From Cadophora sp. MPI-SDFR-AT-0126 (lineage: Eukaryota > Ascomycota > Leotiomycetes > Helotiales > Ploettnerulaceae): a stretch of DNA of 64,000 nt. The notes below the pieces were generated by a model. It ran no database searches and was not told the DNA's origin. It was given only the letters and a program-made list of their open reading frames with translations. The stretch is taken from the NCBI GenBank assembly GCA_020747065.1, contig JAGMVK010000003.1, positions 806,001 through 870,000 of the forward strand. The letters run 5' to 3'. The position numbers were made by a program, and so were the translations under genes. This document shows, in pieces, positions 1 through 11,801 of the stretch (the first letter of the stretch is position 1; every line of letters begins with the position of its first letter).

Positions 1-263
1 CGGACCTTGGTACGTCCAGTGACCGACAACACCATAGGTACCTCTTCCAAGCAGCTTCTTTGAAACCCAGCCTTTGCCAACTCTGTTCTTCCATTTCCAC
101 TCCGTGGCCATCCATGCATTGATAGCGACCTTCCTTGGAGTTTTCTTTGCAACTTGATTGTCCACGACCCGGTTTTCAAAATCCCATACCCAACTATTTC
201 CAAATTCGAGAAATTCGCTATTTGACGATCAAACTCCGCAGGAGCTGTATTAGGACCGGCCAT
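1..263 (-). pseudogene. N-terminal fragment of a protein kinase, frameshifted, cut by window edge
   Basis: Read on the minus strand, about the first 200 bases encode a stretch ending in the glycine-rich loop GRGTYGVVGHWTY, the ATP-binding P-loop of a eukaryotic protein kinase; the catalytic part lies beyond the left edge. The only suitable ATG is at 263 and opens with MAGPNTAPAEFDRQIANFSN, but that frame is not the P-loop frame. The two frames meet at about 197-199, inside a short A/T run, where one missing base would join them. Both frames remain open around the junction and I found no GT-AG intron that corrects it. So this is either a young pseudogene or a sequencing error in a homopolymer. 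The kinase family cannot be told from this fragment. Confidence 0.5.
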
Positions 264-1782
264 ACCGAATTATGGCAGTTGTAGGTTTGAAATATAAGAC
301 TTGATCCGGAGCTGAAAATGAGGTTCGGTGGTAGGTTGTTTCCTGACTCATATGCTTAAATCGAGAGACGACGGAGAGTGTATCCTGGGCCACTTTCAAT
401 TAGAGCTTACTGAGATGGACACATTTGGATGTGAAATGTTGCAATTACTCTCTGCCGTAAAAGAATGGACGTTGACGCTGTCCGAGCCACTGCGGGGTTA
501 AGAGAAGATCGGCTTGCACCCTGTGCGGTAAGAGCGCAATTTCATGAAGTATTGAAGCCGCGAAGCGCAGTCTGCAGTATTGCAGTGCTCAAAATCAAGC
601 TCTTTGTGCCATTGTAAGAAGTAGGATTGTCATCTGCCGCCGCTTTCGGATGGCCCTGAATCCTCCCTCAAAGACAAGAGGCAAATGGCACAAAGAGACG
701 GAATGAACAATCGAAATCGCGCAATTCATGTCATAGTTGATATAGAGGCGTCTCCGCAGTGCCATGGATTGTAAAGGAGGCTCGGGAAGATCCAAAGAAT
801 GACTGGGGGAAGAAAAGCCTAGCCTTAACGAGACATACCTTAGCCACTGCAGGCGCGGCGCTCTAGCCGACCGCCTCCCCATCAGTTCATACGCATTACT
901 GACGAACCTTATTTCAACTTCACCCAGTGTAGACAAGGGCCTTGATCTCAGGTGTGAACGCCATGGCGGTCATGGTGTATAAGGAGCATCATAGCACGTT
1001 TCCTTGGGGCTGTAAATATCCAGAGGAGTCGCTTCACGACGTCTTCCTCGTCTGCCTGATCGCCCTCGCCCTCGAACCTCAATGGCTTCTCGCCTATATC
1101 ACTCCAGACATCGTCTCCTTCATACAAAAGGTCAATCCAGATGAGTCTGTCAGATGAGTTTGTTTATCATGATCCAGAACTCCGAACTCGTGAATCTCCT
1201 CCGTTGCGGTCACCGCCTTCCCAGGCCGCCTCGGCATGTCAAACTGGAATGACGACGAGACTCGAATGACGACGAGACTCGAATGACGACGAGACTCGAA
1301 TGACGACGAGACGACGACGGCAGCCACAGCCAAACACTCTCAACAAAAGAAGATATTAATAATGCACTCCGAATTGTCCAGTCACCGCCCCTGTCGATTG
1401 ACTACAGGTGCACGTGATCCAAGCTTACTCCTAACTCCGTGCGAGCTGACGAAATCTAGCACAGCCCTGGGTTGGTAGCTGCGTATGTTAGTCCTCGGAT
1501 GAATTGATATGGTAGCTAGATAGGTGAAGTGGCGTAATTTCAGGCCGAGTCGTTGCTTGGCTGTCAAAAGATGTCATGTTTGTTTGCCGATGCCGACTCT
1601 TCGCATTCTCTCCGCATTCGCCAGAAATGGATGCTTTGGGTATAATAAAAATCTATCTGCATCAGAATGAAAGATGTATCAATCAATCGACAGAAACATT
1701 ACACATACCAAACGCTGTTCCATTCAAGCTTCAATAGCCAGCCATCCCAAGACCAACAATTCGCGAGCGACTCAAGCAAGGC
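264..1782. other. Intergenic region, no supported gene
   Basis: Short open frames occur on both strands, but none has a recognisable domain or a start and splice pattern I would defend. The notable element is the 17 bp tandem repeat at 1248-1313. The 3' part is presumably the promoter of the dehydrogenase gene that starts at 1783. Confidence 0.6.
1248..1313. repeat. Tandem repeat, 17 bp unit, about four copies
   Basis: The unit AATGACGACGAGACTCG is repeated head to tail almost without change and then runs into a GAC/GACGAC tail. It lies in non-coding sequence. Confidence 0.9.
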
Positions 1783-2968
1783 ATGGGTCTTCTTCCTCTC
1801 TTCATTCAGCCTTTTCGAAGACTAAGACTCCCACCATCAGAGTCTTTTTCATCTCAAACAGTCTTGATTACTGGAGCAAACTCTGGCTTGGGCCTCGAAA
1901 CCGCCAGACATGTAGTCAATCTTGGAGCTTCGAAAGTCATTCTTGGCGTTCGGACACTTGCGAAAGGCGAAGCAGCAAAGATTGACATCGAAGCGACAAC
2001 AGGACGGATTGGTGTTATTGAAGTATGGCAGGTTGACTTGGAGAGATTCGACAGCGTCGAGGCCTTTGTAGCTCGCGCAGCACTTTTGGAAAGACTGGAT
2101 GTGGCTATCATGAACGCCGGCCTTGCCAGTCTGCAATGGAATCTGTATGTTGTGCGAGCATCCAGCATTTCTATATTCCACCTAAGCGAGGATCCTGAGA
2201 GTATTTGTTCTCAACAAGCCCTTGATACGCTTGTGGATGAATCTGAACTGACTTTGCGATTGTTGCAGGAGTCCCGAGGGGTTTGAACGCCAGCTCCAAG
2301 TGAATTGTTTGTCCACAGCGTTGATGATGCTCCTGCTCCTACCTGTTCTTATCCGAACCAGACGAGAACATTCCGATACAAGACCTCATCTTGTTGTTGT
2401 AGGGACAGATATGCATGCCGAAGCTAGGTTCGAAGAGCGGCATTGTGACGAGGTCATCGACGCTCTCAATGACAAGGAGAGATGGGAGAAAAGCCAGGTC
2501 ATACCTACGGAGAGATATGCGGTCAGTAAGCTGCTCACTCACTACATGGCATATGAGCTGGTACGACTTACGCCTAAAATAAACGGCGAGCCTGCGGTCA
2601 TCGTCAACATTGTCGCTCCAGGTTTCTGCAAATCCGAGTTGATGAACCATGAGCCTGGCCGGTTGTATCTGCTGGAAGCGTTGCAATTCTTGGCTGCAAG
2701 GACGTCCGAAGAGGGAAGCAAAGCTATCGTTGACGGCGCCGTACGTGCCATAGACTCTCATGGAAAATATATCGAGCACCAGAAATTCGCGACGTAAGCT
2801 TGCTCTTCAATAAGTCAGTCGTATCACATGACTTACATCTCCAGGGTTGGAAAATTGGTGTCTTCCGAGGAAGGATTGCAAGTAAGAAACAAGATATGGC
2901 ATGAGCTACTGGACATCCTTGTCTCAGCCGTGCCTGCCGTCGAACGTGTGATCTATGGCGATTTCTAA
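1783..2968 (+). CDS. Short-chain dehydrogenase/reductase (SDR), three exons
   Basis: A 336-aa NAD(P)-dependent oxidoreductase of the classical SDR family. Exons are 1783-2144, 2269-2793 and 2845-2968; introns start GTATGT and GTAAGC, and the model closes in frame at TAA. The Rossmann motif TGANSGLG is at residues 30-37, NAG at 111-113, and the catalytic YxxxK is Tyr204/Lys208 (RYAVSK). The position usually holding the catalytic Ser reads VVVGTDMH, so Thr may replace it. The protein resembles fungal SDRs found in secondary metabolism and detoxification, but the substrate is unknown and no biosynthetic cluster surrounds it. Gene call is firm, function is family-level only. Confidence 0.9.
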
Positions 2969-4625
2969 ATAATGCCAGAGCTTTCTCCTTGTTCTCGTCC
3001 TCGACCATGGGTGCATAGATGAATCACACGCGGGGCTGATATTGCATTGCCGTAGAATTAATACACATCATGGTAGTCTTCGTTTATGACTGCCATGCTA
3101 GGAGCTGCAAGAGCATCTTCTTCAATCTCCCTGTGGACTACTAGGCCAAGCATTTGGACTCATCTGGGAGGGGAGATGCTTTTGCAACGGCCCCTAGGAC
3201 AGATCAGCCTCTCATTTCCTAACCATGCCGCCTGATCAAGGTGTATCAAGGATTTGTCAATGAGTTCTGAGCGTTGTCTCTCATGAAAGTGTTCAGACCA
3301 GACTATTTCGCAGGAGAGAAGCCGAATCGATTTAGTAGTCGAGCTGCGACTGTGTAATTTATACCCCCCTGTGCTCTTCTCCTTATGTCTTTCGCTTTAT
3401 CTCGAATGAAAACTCCAAGTCTGGACATGCTAGCTGTGATCTGTTTTCATCTCATGAATTTCGCGGGCTGTTAAAGCAGCGTTCCAGCGGGACTGTGTGG
3501 AGGGTTGTGTGGAGGGCACTCGCATGAGGCCTGAGACCAGGAGACCAGGAGACCAGGGGTACGCCAATATGATGCCGGCCACCGAGAAAGCAAGGAATAA
3601 AGCCTTTCCGGTCATGGCAAATCTCCTCAGTGCACTGATGTTTCCAAAGCCGATGAGGGAGGCCCTCACGAAGAGCAAGGTGAAAAGGGGGCGCTGCCCA
3701 CGGTCAAGAGCACCGTCGCTCTCATGCTGCCCAAGCCAGGCTTTGCGCGAGGCAAGAAGCAGCTGCCTTCTTTCTATCGTCACTCGACGACTCATTCGAG
3801 TGAGAGATCTCCCTAGAACGAGTCTGAGCCATGCTGAGTAGGTGACGTGTCTCGTCACTCTCTTGTGACCTCATGGTCTTGCCCGAGTCCAGTCTTCATT
3901 CTTGAGACGATTGTTCGGACCCTCTATATCACAGCCACATGGGTGTAACATTCACAGAACATAAATACCAAATAGGCCATTTATCACGATGCCGGGTAGC
4001 TTTGGGCACCGTTTTCTGAGAAATCAAGAGATATGGCTGGTCTCTGAGAAAAAAGGCAACTGGATTTTGCTCACCGCCTCAGAAACCGCGCCCACGAGGC
4101 AACCAGACTATTGGAATTTGAGCCTCCATATTGGTTCCTGTTCTCAAGATATTGTGTGGTAAGCCTCGCTTCTCTGGGTTAATTCAAATGCAAGAGGTGA
4201 CAGCATATTTGACCAGGATTATCGTTCATCGCGGATCGCTCTGCGAAAGTCAAAGACGAAGCTCACGATCTGGACACAGCCCGGTCAAGATCATTCAATC
4301 GTAGGGAGCGCTTGATGTACTGCCTCTTCCTGGCTTTACGACTGTCGAATGGTCTCTTCGATCTTCCTCTTGGGACCCACTCCGTAAAGGGCCACGATGC
4401 TAGGCGTATGTTGACAAGTCGATGGAGGAAGGATTTCGTGGACAGCAAGCGGACCTGTCGTCTTTCACAGATATGGCAGGGCTTTTCGTGTAGGCAGGTT
4501 GCCGGTGGCTGAGCGAGTATCATGAGAATTGAAGGTTAAGGAACCTATATATACACAGGTTGCACCAGCTCGAAAACTGGGAAACGAGTACACAGGTTTG
4601 ATTGTCGAATCTCCATTCAAGAAGC
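2969..4625. other. Intergenic region with small direct repeats
   Basis: No gene is firmly supported. A 9 bp unit GAGACCAGG is repeated about three times near 3533-3557. A minus-strand open frame at 3430-3858 contains a hydrophobic stretch but no recognisable family. One weak spliced candidate, 3989-4304, is listed separately. Confidence 0.55.
3989..4304 (+). CDS. Possible small two-exon gene, unrecognised
   Basis: An ATG at 3989 begins a frame that runs to TAA at 4160, or, if an intron with donor GTAAGC (4159) and acceptor CCAG (4216) is used, continues in frame to TAG at 4302-4304. The spliced product would be 85 aa, with several Trp residues early and a basic Ser/Arg-rich tail. No domain, signal peptide or membrane segment is visible. 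The donor is good but the branch point is weak. It may simply be chance coding potential. Confidence 0.2.
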
Positions 4626-5420
4626 ATGGCACAACAAGCAGGCACTCCAGCCATTCAGTGGGCTTGCAATGTCCATGGCTGCAACATAACATGCTCGAGA
4701 CTAGCAGATGTACGGCGTCATGAAGCAGAATTTCATGGTTCCGGTCTGTTTCAATGCCATGTTCCTGGATGCCGTTGGCAAGGAGCCAAACGCAAGGATA
4801 GGTTGACAAATCACATGAAGACGAAGCATGCCGAGTTGATAGGTACGTTTGATCAGAAATCTTAGAGCATATAGTCTAATGTTCCCTCCAGGTTTTGTTT
4901 TGGACCTTCCGGACATCGCTCCCTTGTCTGCATCGCCTTCAGGTGCCCATCATGACAGTCATGACCAAGGTATTTATTCAAACCTCAGGGCCTATCCATC
5001 AGTTTTGATGTATGCTGACTTCGTGTTTGTTTCAATGTAGGATATGATTACAACACCCAGCAACAGCAGTCAACATCAATCAATGCTTCCGGATCTTCAA
5101 CATATGCCGCCCAGGCTTCGTACCTCCCAGGCTCCTCGTCTGCTCCAGCCAGCAGCCAGGCGGACACTAACCAGTACTCGGTATCGCAACAGCTGCATCC
5201 TTCATCATCCCAACATTACCCGAACGGAGGAGACATTGGACAATATTATAGCCATCCCACGAACAATCAGTACTCTTCTTCCAACCCAGCAGGTATGTCA
5301 ACCTCCAACTACTACCAGCTCGCCACAAGCAATACTGAATACAGCATGCTAGATGGAGGTGAGGGCGGAGTCGTTGAAGATGGAAACTCCGAGGATAATA
5401 CCGTGTATTTGCATGAGTGA
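4626..5420 (+). CDS. Two-finger C2H2 zinc-finger protein, paralog 1
   Basis: Three exons (4626-4842, 4892-4969, 5041-5420) give 224 aa. The first exon carries two C2H2 fingers: CNVHGC followed by RRHEAEFH (C-x4-C-x12-H-x4-H), and CHVPGC followed by NHMKTKH. Exon 3 encodes a Ser/Gln/Asn/Tyr-rich low-complexity tail with an acidic end, like a transcriptional activation region. Both introns are phase 1 and the first falls a few residues after the second finger, exactly as in the gene at 18433 and the broken copy at 11059. The ATG at 4626 is chosen because it directly precedes the fingers. Likely a nuclear DNA-binding or RNA-binding protein; target unknown. Confidence 0.75.
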
Positions 5421-8400
5421 TGTCTATTTTCAAGGATGATTTGTTTCGAAGACGATGCCTGACGAGTGGGAGAGGTGGGATTGGGGAGCGGTTTCTTGTT
5501 TCCTACAGGTTCAACACCTGATTTTCCTTTTCTATTTTGATATCGTGCAATATGTCAAACTCTCTTCAGTAGCGAAATCTTTTGCCAGTCTCGCACTTCT
5601 GTATCAAGTGGCTTGTGATATTGTCTGGCTCCACAACACTTTCTCTCGAGGCAAGTCTTTCTCGGAGCGTGGGCTCTGCTGAAGGGTCTTAGTGCTCCCA
5701 GATGTCTCAAATTGAGAGAAGCGTACCTGCAGCCTCGTATGTCGGAAGCCGTTTGCAGTCCTCAGGTTTCCCACGGCCATGGGACAATTCCCAAGATCCC
5801 ACAACATTCATCCCTGACTTTTCGGCACAGGTTGACCGGAAGAGAGAAGCTAAACAAAGAAAATGGCTAAAAGTGAACCTGGGCATCATGCAACGTTGTA
5901 AAAGCGAAAGTGAGGCGCGTAATGACCAACTGTATGAGAGCGAATGCCATTGGTTGCTCTGATGAGGAGCAGATGAAGGAGCATAGCTTAGCCTAGCTAC
6001 TTCGAACTCTCTTCCCTGAGCAATGAGACCAATTGATGCATCATAGTATCCATGGGAGACAGTAATTTCGATCTCCGCCCGACATTCAGAGATGGCAGCG
6101 CAGAATCCTGAGTTTGTCATTGCACCGGGTCCTAAATTTCAGGGGAGGCGCTCCGTCTGTGCTGATAGACCACGAATTCATGCGCCTTGTTATTGCCACG
6201 CCCGGCCAGTATGGTCAATCTAGTCCAAACTCAATTCTGCGCCTCCTTGTAATGGATCGCCTTCTGCAACGGGTATGTGGCTTCCGGGGTTGGTCAACTG
6301 AACACTTGAGTTGACTGCTCTCTCTGCGTCTGCCTTTGGATGATGCTGGCAGAAGGCGATCAAAAAGAAAGCCAGCGGCCTAGCAGTTACTGGGAAACAA
6401 CACTAGCTACCTGATGTGGTTTTCTGTTGCCCCTGTGAATTTGCGAAGAATTCTTGTAGACTTCAGACAGTGACTTTCACCGCTTCATGGTGTCGCAGTC
6501 GACGCGACTTGACTGGCTCGCAGCCTGCATAAACAAACGGTCTGGAGAAAAGCCAGCAAATCTTCAAAGCTCATCCGCTCAAGCCATGTGTTCTTCTTGG
6601 AACCAACTTTCTCTGAGTCACACACCTATTTCCTGAAGCCGTGATGGTGGGTGGAGGTGGCCGACAAGAAGCCGGCCACCCACCATCAGCTTCTGATGCA
6701 GCCTTAACCACGACCTTAAGGGGCGGTGTTTAGTAGGGCTGGCTCTTTAGCAACTGCCCCCTTGCTTGAGGAAGGAAATAGCATAGCTAGTACTAATTGG
6801 CAGCCTCTTGAATGTGCACAAGCGTCCACCTGGTGACAACGCTTCCAACTTTCAAAAGGACAACGCATTCAGAATTTATCCAGAGAATAATCAGTGTTCA
6901 AATCTGACTCGTGTTCTGGCTCCGAAAAAGAAAATGTGTGATTGCGACACCGTGCAGTGGCTACAAGTTATGCGGAATGTCGGCTTCCTGGAACTCCCTG
7001 AGGTCTGCATCCCATCGACACACCATCATCCTACTCAATGCAAAATAACTTTCTCAATACCTCTATCAATTTTTAGTTCAAAATACACCTCTGATCTTTC
7101 GCTCCTGACTCCTCTTCTTACTCATACTTCAACGATCTGGACCGAATCTGCGAAGTGAAAATTCCTCCCAGCTTGCCGAAGTGGCCGAAAACAAATTGGA
7201 AAGACATCAGACATCTGAACCTTTAGCCTTCTTCAATCGAACGAAAGGGCACAGGAAGTATGATGGTAATCATCAATGCAGGGTTCGGATTGTAGCGGAG
7301 GCATTTATCGCCTGGCCCTCGTCTCCGAACTTCGAGTTTCCGTCGTGAACCCAACTTTCCACGAAGAATGCCGCAATCCACGAATTGGAGTCAATACTTT
7401 CTACCTCACCAGTATGACAGTTGGGGCTTAAGGAGGGATGACTTACGTCCAACCACATTAAGAGAGCGGTTCAAGTTGAATGTGGTGTTATGGTCCTGTG
7501 AGTGTTCAAACTTCTTTTGGGGATGGATTCAGACTTGTTAATCTCTTCTGCATTCATAGAAGGATATATTATGCGGGTACAACTCCCATTAAATACCAAG
7601 GAGAACTATTCACGAAGAGCCCAAGCGAAACCCAGCACGATCTTGTCTACGACAATCTCCGAATATACCGAAGTCGCCTAGTACCTCCTGTCTTGATATA
7701 CAAATGATATTGACTGCTGATGGCACATCATACGAGCAAGTTCAACAAAAAAGCAAGCTGAAAGAGGGACAGGACCAGGGCGCCGGCTTCGAGAGAATCA
7801 GGCTCAGTGTCGTGAACTTTTATCATACAAAATGACAGCCAGCTTCCAATGATCTCCATAAAAACGTCCCCCGAGTGGACCTTCCGGAATTCGAAAGAAA
7901 CCACACAAATTCTCCTCTTTATACAAGCCACGGATCATCGACTTTACTTGACATCTGCCATCTTTGGACGAGGTAGTCTCCTGGGTATCCTCATTGTCAA
8001 ACTATGTACAGGACTCTCAATACGTGCATGTTCGGAGGATAGAGTAGATATTTCGTACCAACAGCAGTGATGGAATAGTGGATTTGGTGTTGTTCCACCA
8101 CACATGCTTCCCTGCTCTCTTTCACGTCCTTAGAACACGTCCTAACTTCTTGTGAAGTATGAATAGGGGTTAGGGGGTGGTATATATGGACTCCTGGAAT
8201 GCTTTTCAAGATGTCTCCACTGAGTTATCTCGCGCTGCCTTGAATGCTTTTCCCACAACTGAGCCGGAGACAGCGCCATCGGGGAAGTCAGAGGTTTTTT
8301 GGGCTCTCACAAATCACTGCCTGACTTGCTACGACAAAGCTTTTGGCTGTTATCTCCAAGTTCAGTCAATTTGCCAACGTGAATAGCTCATGAATCTCGC

Positions 8401-11058
8401 AAACTTGCCTGTCTGTCAATCTGATTCGCACTGCTTGGACACAAAGGCGATAGTTGGTCGATGGCTTGAGAGGATAGAAATGTTACGCCGCCCACGGCCT
8501 TGGAAGAAAATATCACGGGTAAACTATCCATGTCAAATAGTTCACGAATGTTTGCCTTTGATCAACTCGCTTGAAGCCATCTAGAGCCTGCTCGTTTTCT
8601 GTCCAAAGAATCAATGGTTGGACCCTATGGGCTCGCTTAAGTTAATACTTGTGCTTGTAGTTGTAGCTGCAGGGGTCTCGCTTGGCATTTGGCGATGCCC
8701 GCTTTCGCTGCTCTCGATGTCAACGAATCGAAGATCTTCGTAACCACATCCTCACTTCCCGTTCTTCTGAAAGAAAATTGACGGATCAATAGACTGAGCA
8801 GCAAGTGGGATGCGATTGGTTTTTTGCCTTCCTGCATTAGTGTCCTGCTGTGTCGTGTGAGTGGCGAAAGCATTTTTAGGCAACATCTTGAGGACGGGAC
8901 ATCAACAAGGGTTGTTTTTCAATCTCGGCACATTCAGCCAACCACCAACGATTATGACATTGGAAGAGCTTCCTATCTAACGCTAGCTCTATTCAAAAAA
9001 GTCCATCATCTGACACCGTGACGATTTCGTGTTCGATCGACAGGGCAGGGGACAACAGGGTCGATCCATGAACAAGGTGCTGCAACCTCGACCAGGAATC
9101 CAATCTTCGTTTTCCGCCAGGAAAATTGTTTTCAAGCATCTCAGAGTCAAAAAGGGTCCACTTTGACCACAGCCCTTCCATACCTTGAGGCATTTCCTCA
9201 ATACTGAGCGAAATGGAAGTGTGTGAGTGAGAAGTGTATCAGTAAGTAGCGTGTGGAGTTGGTTACCCTTAGAGGGACGGGTCACAACCCAGCCTCTTTT
9301 TGCAAATCGGCTTCCACATTGTCACACCATCTCTGATACCCTGTTGCACTCTATAGCCCGTCCCAGACGCCATCTTCTTCCCATATGCAGCTGCGGGCCA
9401 CGTTACAGTGGAGAATGAAGACTGGGCTCTTTCCAATTGGTGGCAGGTCGTCATGCGAAGTTCTCTTTCTGCGACAAGTTGACCACCGACAGACAAGTTC
9501 ATTGCTCTATTTTGCTTTACAAACATTCAAGTGTTCATAGAAGCCGACGCACTAATGTAGAAACCAAAGCGATCCGATTCGTGGGTCGAAACCGGGAGAG
9601 AGCGAAGCAGATATTTCAGCATATGCCTACTCGAAGCAGGCATCTTGTGGGAGAAAGACTTCACTACTGTTGCATGCTACCCATCAGAGTGGGGTGATTT
9701 GTTACTCTTGCCTTACGGCGAGTGGATACTCAAGTGATGTTTCGATGAAGATATTTTCCTTTCCAGCCATCAGCTGTCCGCATCTCGGAAGGACCACCGA
9801 GATGCTTATCTCTGTCAGCTTCCTGATACGTGCGGGTATGCGGATATACAGTGTGTTTGCATGGTGGCTGCGAGATTGGCAGGCGTTTGAGGGGTGATAT
9901 TGAGTTTAACTGTCCTAGTTTGTGGGCCTCAGCCCGGTCCAATCGATTTGAGATCACCATCCTTGTTCGTATATGTCGAGCAGCCGTACTATTCTTGCTT
10001 CTACCTAAGACTGTAAAGGGAATAGACATTGATTGGTCGCGGGGCCGGATGCTTTGACGAGCGGACCGGGGCGAGAACCTTGTGTCTTCAAAGTATCAGC
10101 TCCCAATCCCATCTTTCAATCAATCATTTGTGATATCATATTTGCACAGAAGTTATTGATGACCTACGGAATGCTCGATTGATCCAAGACTGAATTGTGG
10201 CCTCATGGCTTTGCACGGATCCCCTGTCCACATCGAAAACCACTCCCTTGCTTCTGTTGCGACTCATCCCAACATACAGTCACCATAGCAAGTCCTGACG
10301 GCAGCATACTTTGATCAAAAGCCTTTGAGATACTGCAGCTATCCTCGAGAAGCGAGAGGCTTCTTGCGTCATTCATCCAGTACTCTCCTCAATTGGAGTT
10401 TCCGTGCCTTTCTCCCGGGTGCAGTCACTTCGTGACCGGGAAGCAGCATGCACCTCTCAACGCCAAATCTGTCCCGGTCTGAGATTTGCAGCACTTCTAT
10501 CTGATTCGAGATTGTCTTACACTGTCATGTTCCAGTATTTCGGAAGTTCCAGCATCTGCCGGCCCTGGGTCGCGATTGCATTCCATCCTACCTCCCAGGA
10601 TATCCCGTTTCTCTGGTATGTTTGCCGACGCATCACCATGGATCCAAACCGGCTCAAAATATCCATAGGAAGGGAAGAGACATTGGGCGATGGACTCGAG
10701 GCTAATATTTCTTGGCTCTCGGATGGACATCGCAAATTCAGAAGCCGTTGGTTCTGTGCTGGTTGGAAACCTTTCGAGATTATGAAGTACGCCATGGTTA
10801 TTTTCTGAGCTGCTGAATTACTGATCTCAGTATGAGATTTCACCTCGAGCCCCTACTGAAATTCAGCACTCCTCTAGAGCGTGAATCGCAACGACAATCC
10901 ATCGTCGATATCATTCGACCTTCCTCGAATTCCTCCTTGAGCAAAGATCTCCGTCAAAAGCAGCAAGTGGCATCTCGCAACATCAAACAGACCATAGAAT
11001 CGTCTCTGATTCTTTGCTTCGATAGCTTCAGTCCACTACTGCTTTCCCCAAACCCGAT
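5421..11058. other. Long gene-poor stretch (5.6 kb)
   Basis: No gene is supported here. All open frames are short, overlap on both strands and show no family. Two things stand out: the inverted repeat at 6643-6687, and a plus-strand stretch near 8700-8770 that reads FRCSRCQRIEDLRNH, which looks like a worn C2H2 finger and recalls the LRNH of the paralog at 11059. The sequence is of ordinary base composition, so it is not a RIP-mutated transposon. Confidence 0.5.
6643..6687. repeat. Imperfect inverted repeat / hairpin
   Basis: GATGGTGGGTGG (6643-6654) is perfectly complementary to CCACCCACCATC (6676-6687). An alternative inner pairing GGTGGCCG (6656-6663) with CGGCCACC (6673-6680) leaves a 9-base loop. 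Function unknown. Confidence 0.8.
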
Positions 11059-11801
11059 GCCACAAACTTCTAAGCCTCGTCACTCGTCTCGCAGATTCCT
11101 CTGCTCGCTTTCCGGATGTAAAGGAACATTCACTTGTCCGAGATGTGCGAAGACACGAACATACTGTCCACAGAGCAGAGAAGACGTATTGTGGATACAC
11201 GGGCTGCAGATTCAGAGGGACCGTTCGTTCAGATGTACTGCGAAACCATCTGAAGAACTGTCATTCACCTGCACTTCTCATAGGCAAGCGTCCAAGAATG
11301 AAATTTATGCTCGCGGAAGCGAACTGAGCTGACTGAATGCGACATGAAGAAGGGACCAGTGGCATTCTGGATACATCTGTAGAAAGAGTGTCGCTGCCAA
11401 TTCTACCCTTCCAATCCACATCTCCAAACGCCCCCTACTCTCTTGTCGAATATCTGCATCCCAGCTGCACTTCACATATTTACCCTTCGACCCGAACGAA
11501 CAGCTATCGACATCCACCGGGCCCTGCACTATCTTCGAAAGTAGGCGAAATCACAAACTGCAACGAATATTTGAGAGAGAATGGGGTAGAGCCTGGAAAG
11601 CATATCTTGACTGGCACCGAGCCTGGGTATGAAGTACTACTCGTGCCTTGTCCCATTACACCTCCTTCTTGTGGCGAAGCAGACTTCTCATACTATTGCC
11701 TCAGCAATCACCACGCAAATCTGTCTGTGCGTGGGGAACATTTTGAGCCTTGGGTTCAGAATGCAAGGTTGGGATACAGCGCGATGGCTACCATGTTGTG
11801 A
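11059..11801 (+). pseudogene. Two-finger C2H2 zinc-finger gene, paralog 2, frameshifted
   Basis: From ATG 11059 the sequence reads RRFLCSLSGCKGTFTCP, the first half of a C2H2 finger, then the frame shifts near 11140 and continues DVRRHEHTVH, CGYTGCRFRG and NHLKNCH. With two more bases at the shift the first finger would have the usual 12-residue spacing. After the second finger the exon ends at 11283 with CTCATAG followed by GCAAGC, matching the phase-1 splice site of the other paralogs but with a GC donor; the acceptor at 11349 rejoins a 150-codon frame ending at 11801. Apart from the 2-nt gap the structure is intact, so this is a recent pseudogene or a sequencing error. Confidence 0.6.

Noticed and set aside
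942..1567. Small ORFs on both strands before the SDR gene
   Set aside because: Short, overlapping, partly made of the tandem repeat, with no domain.
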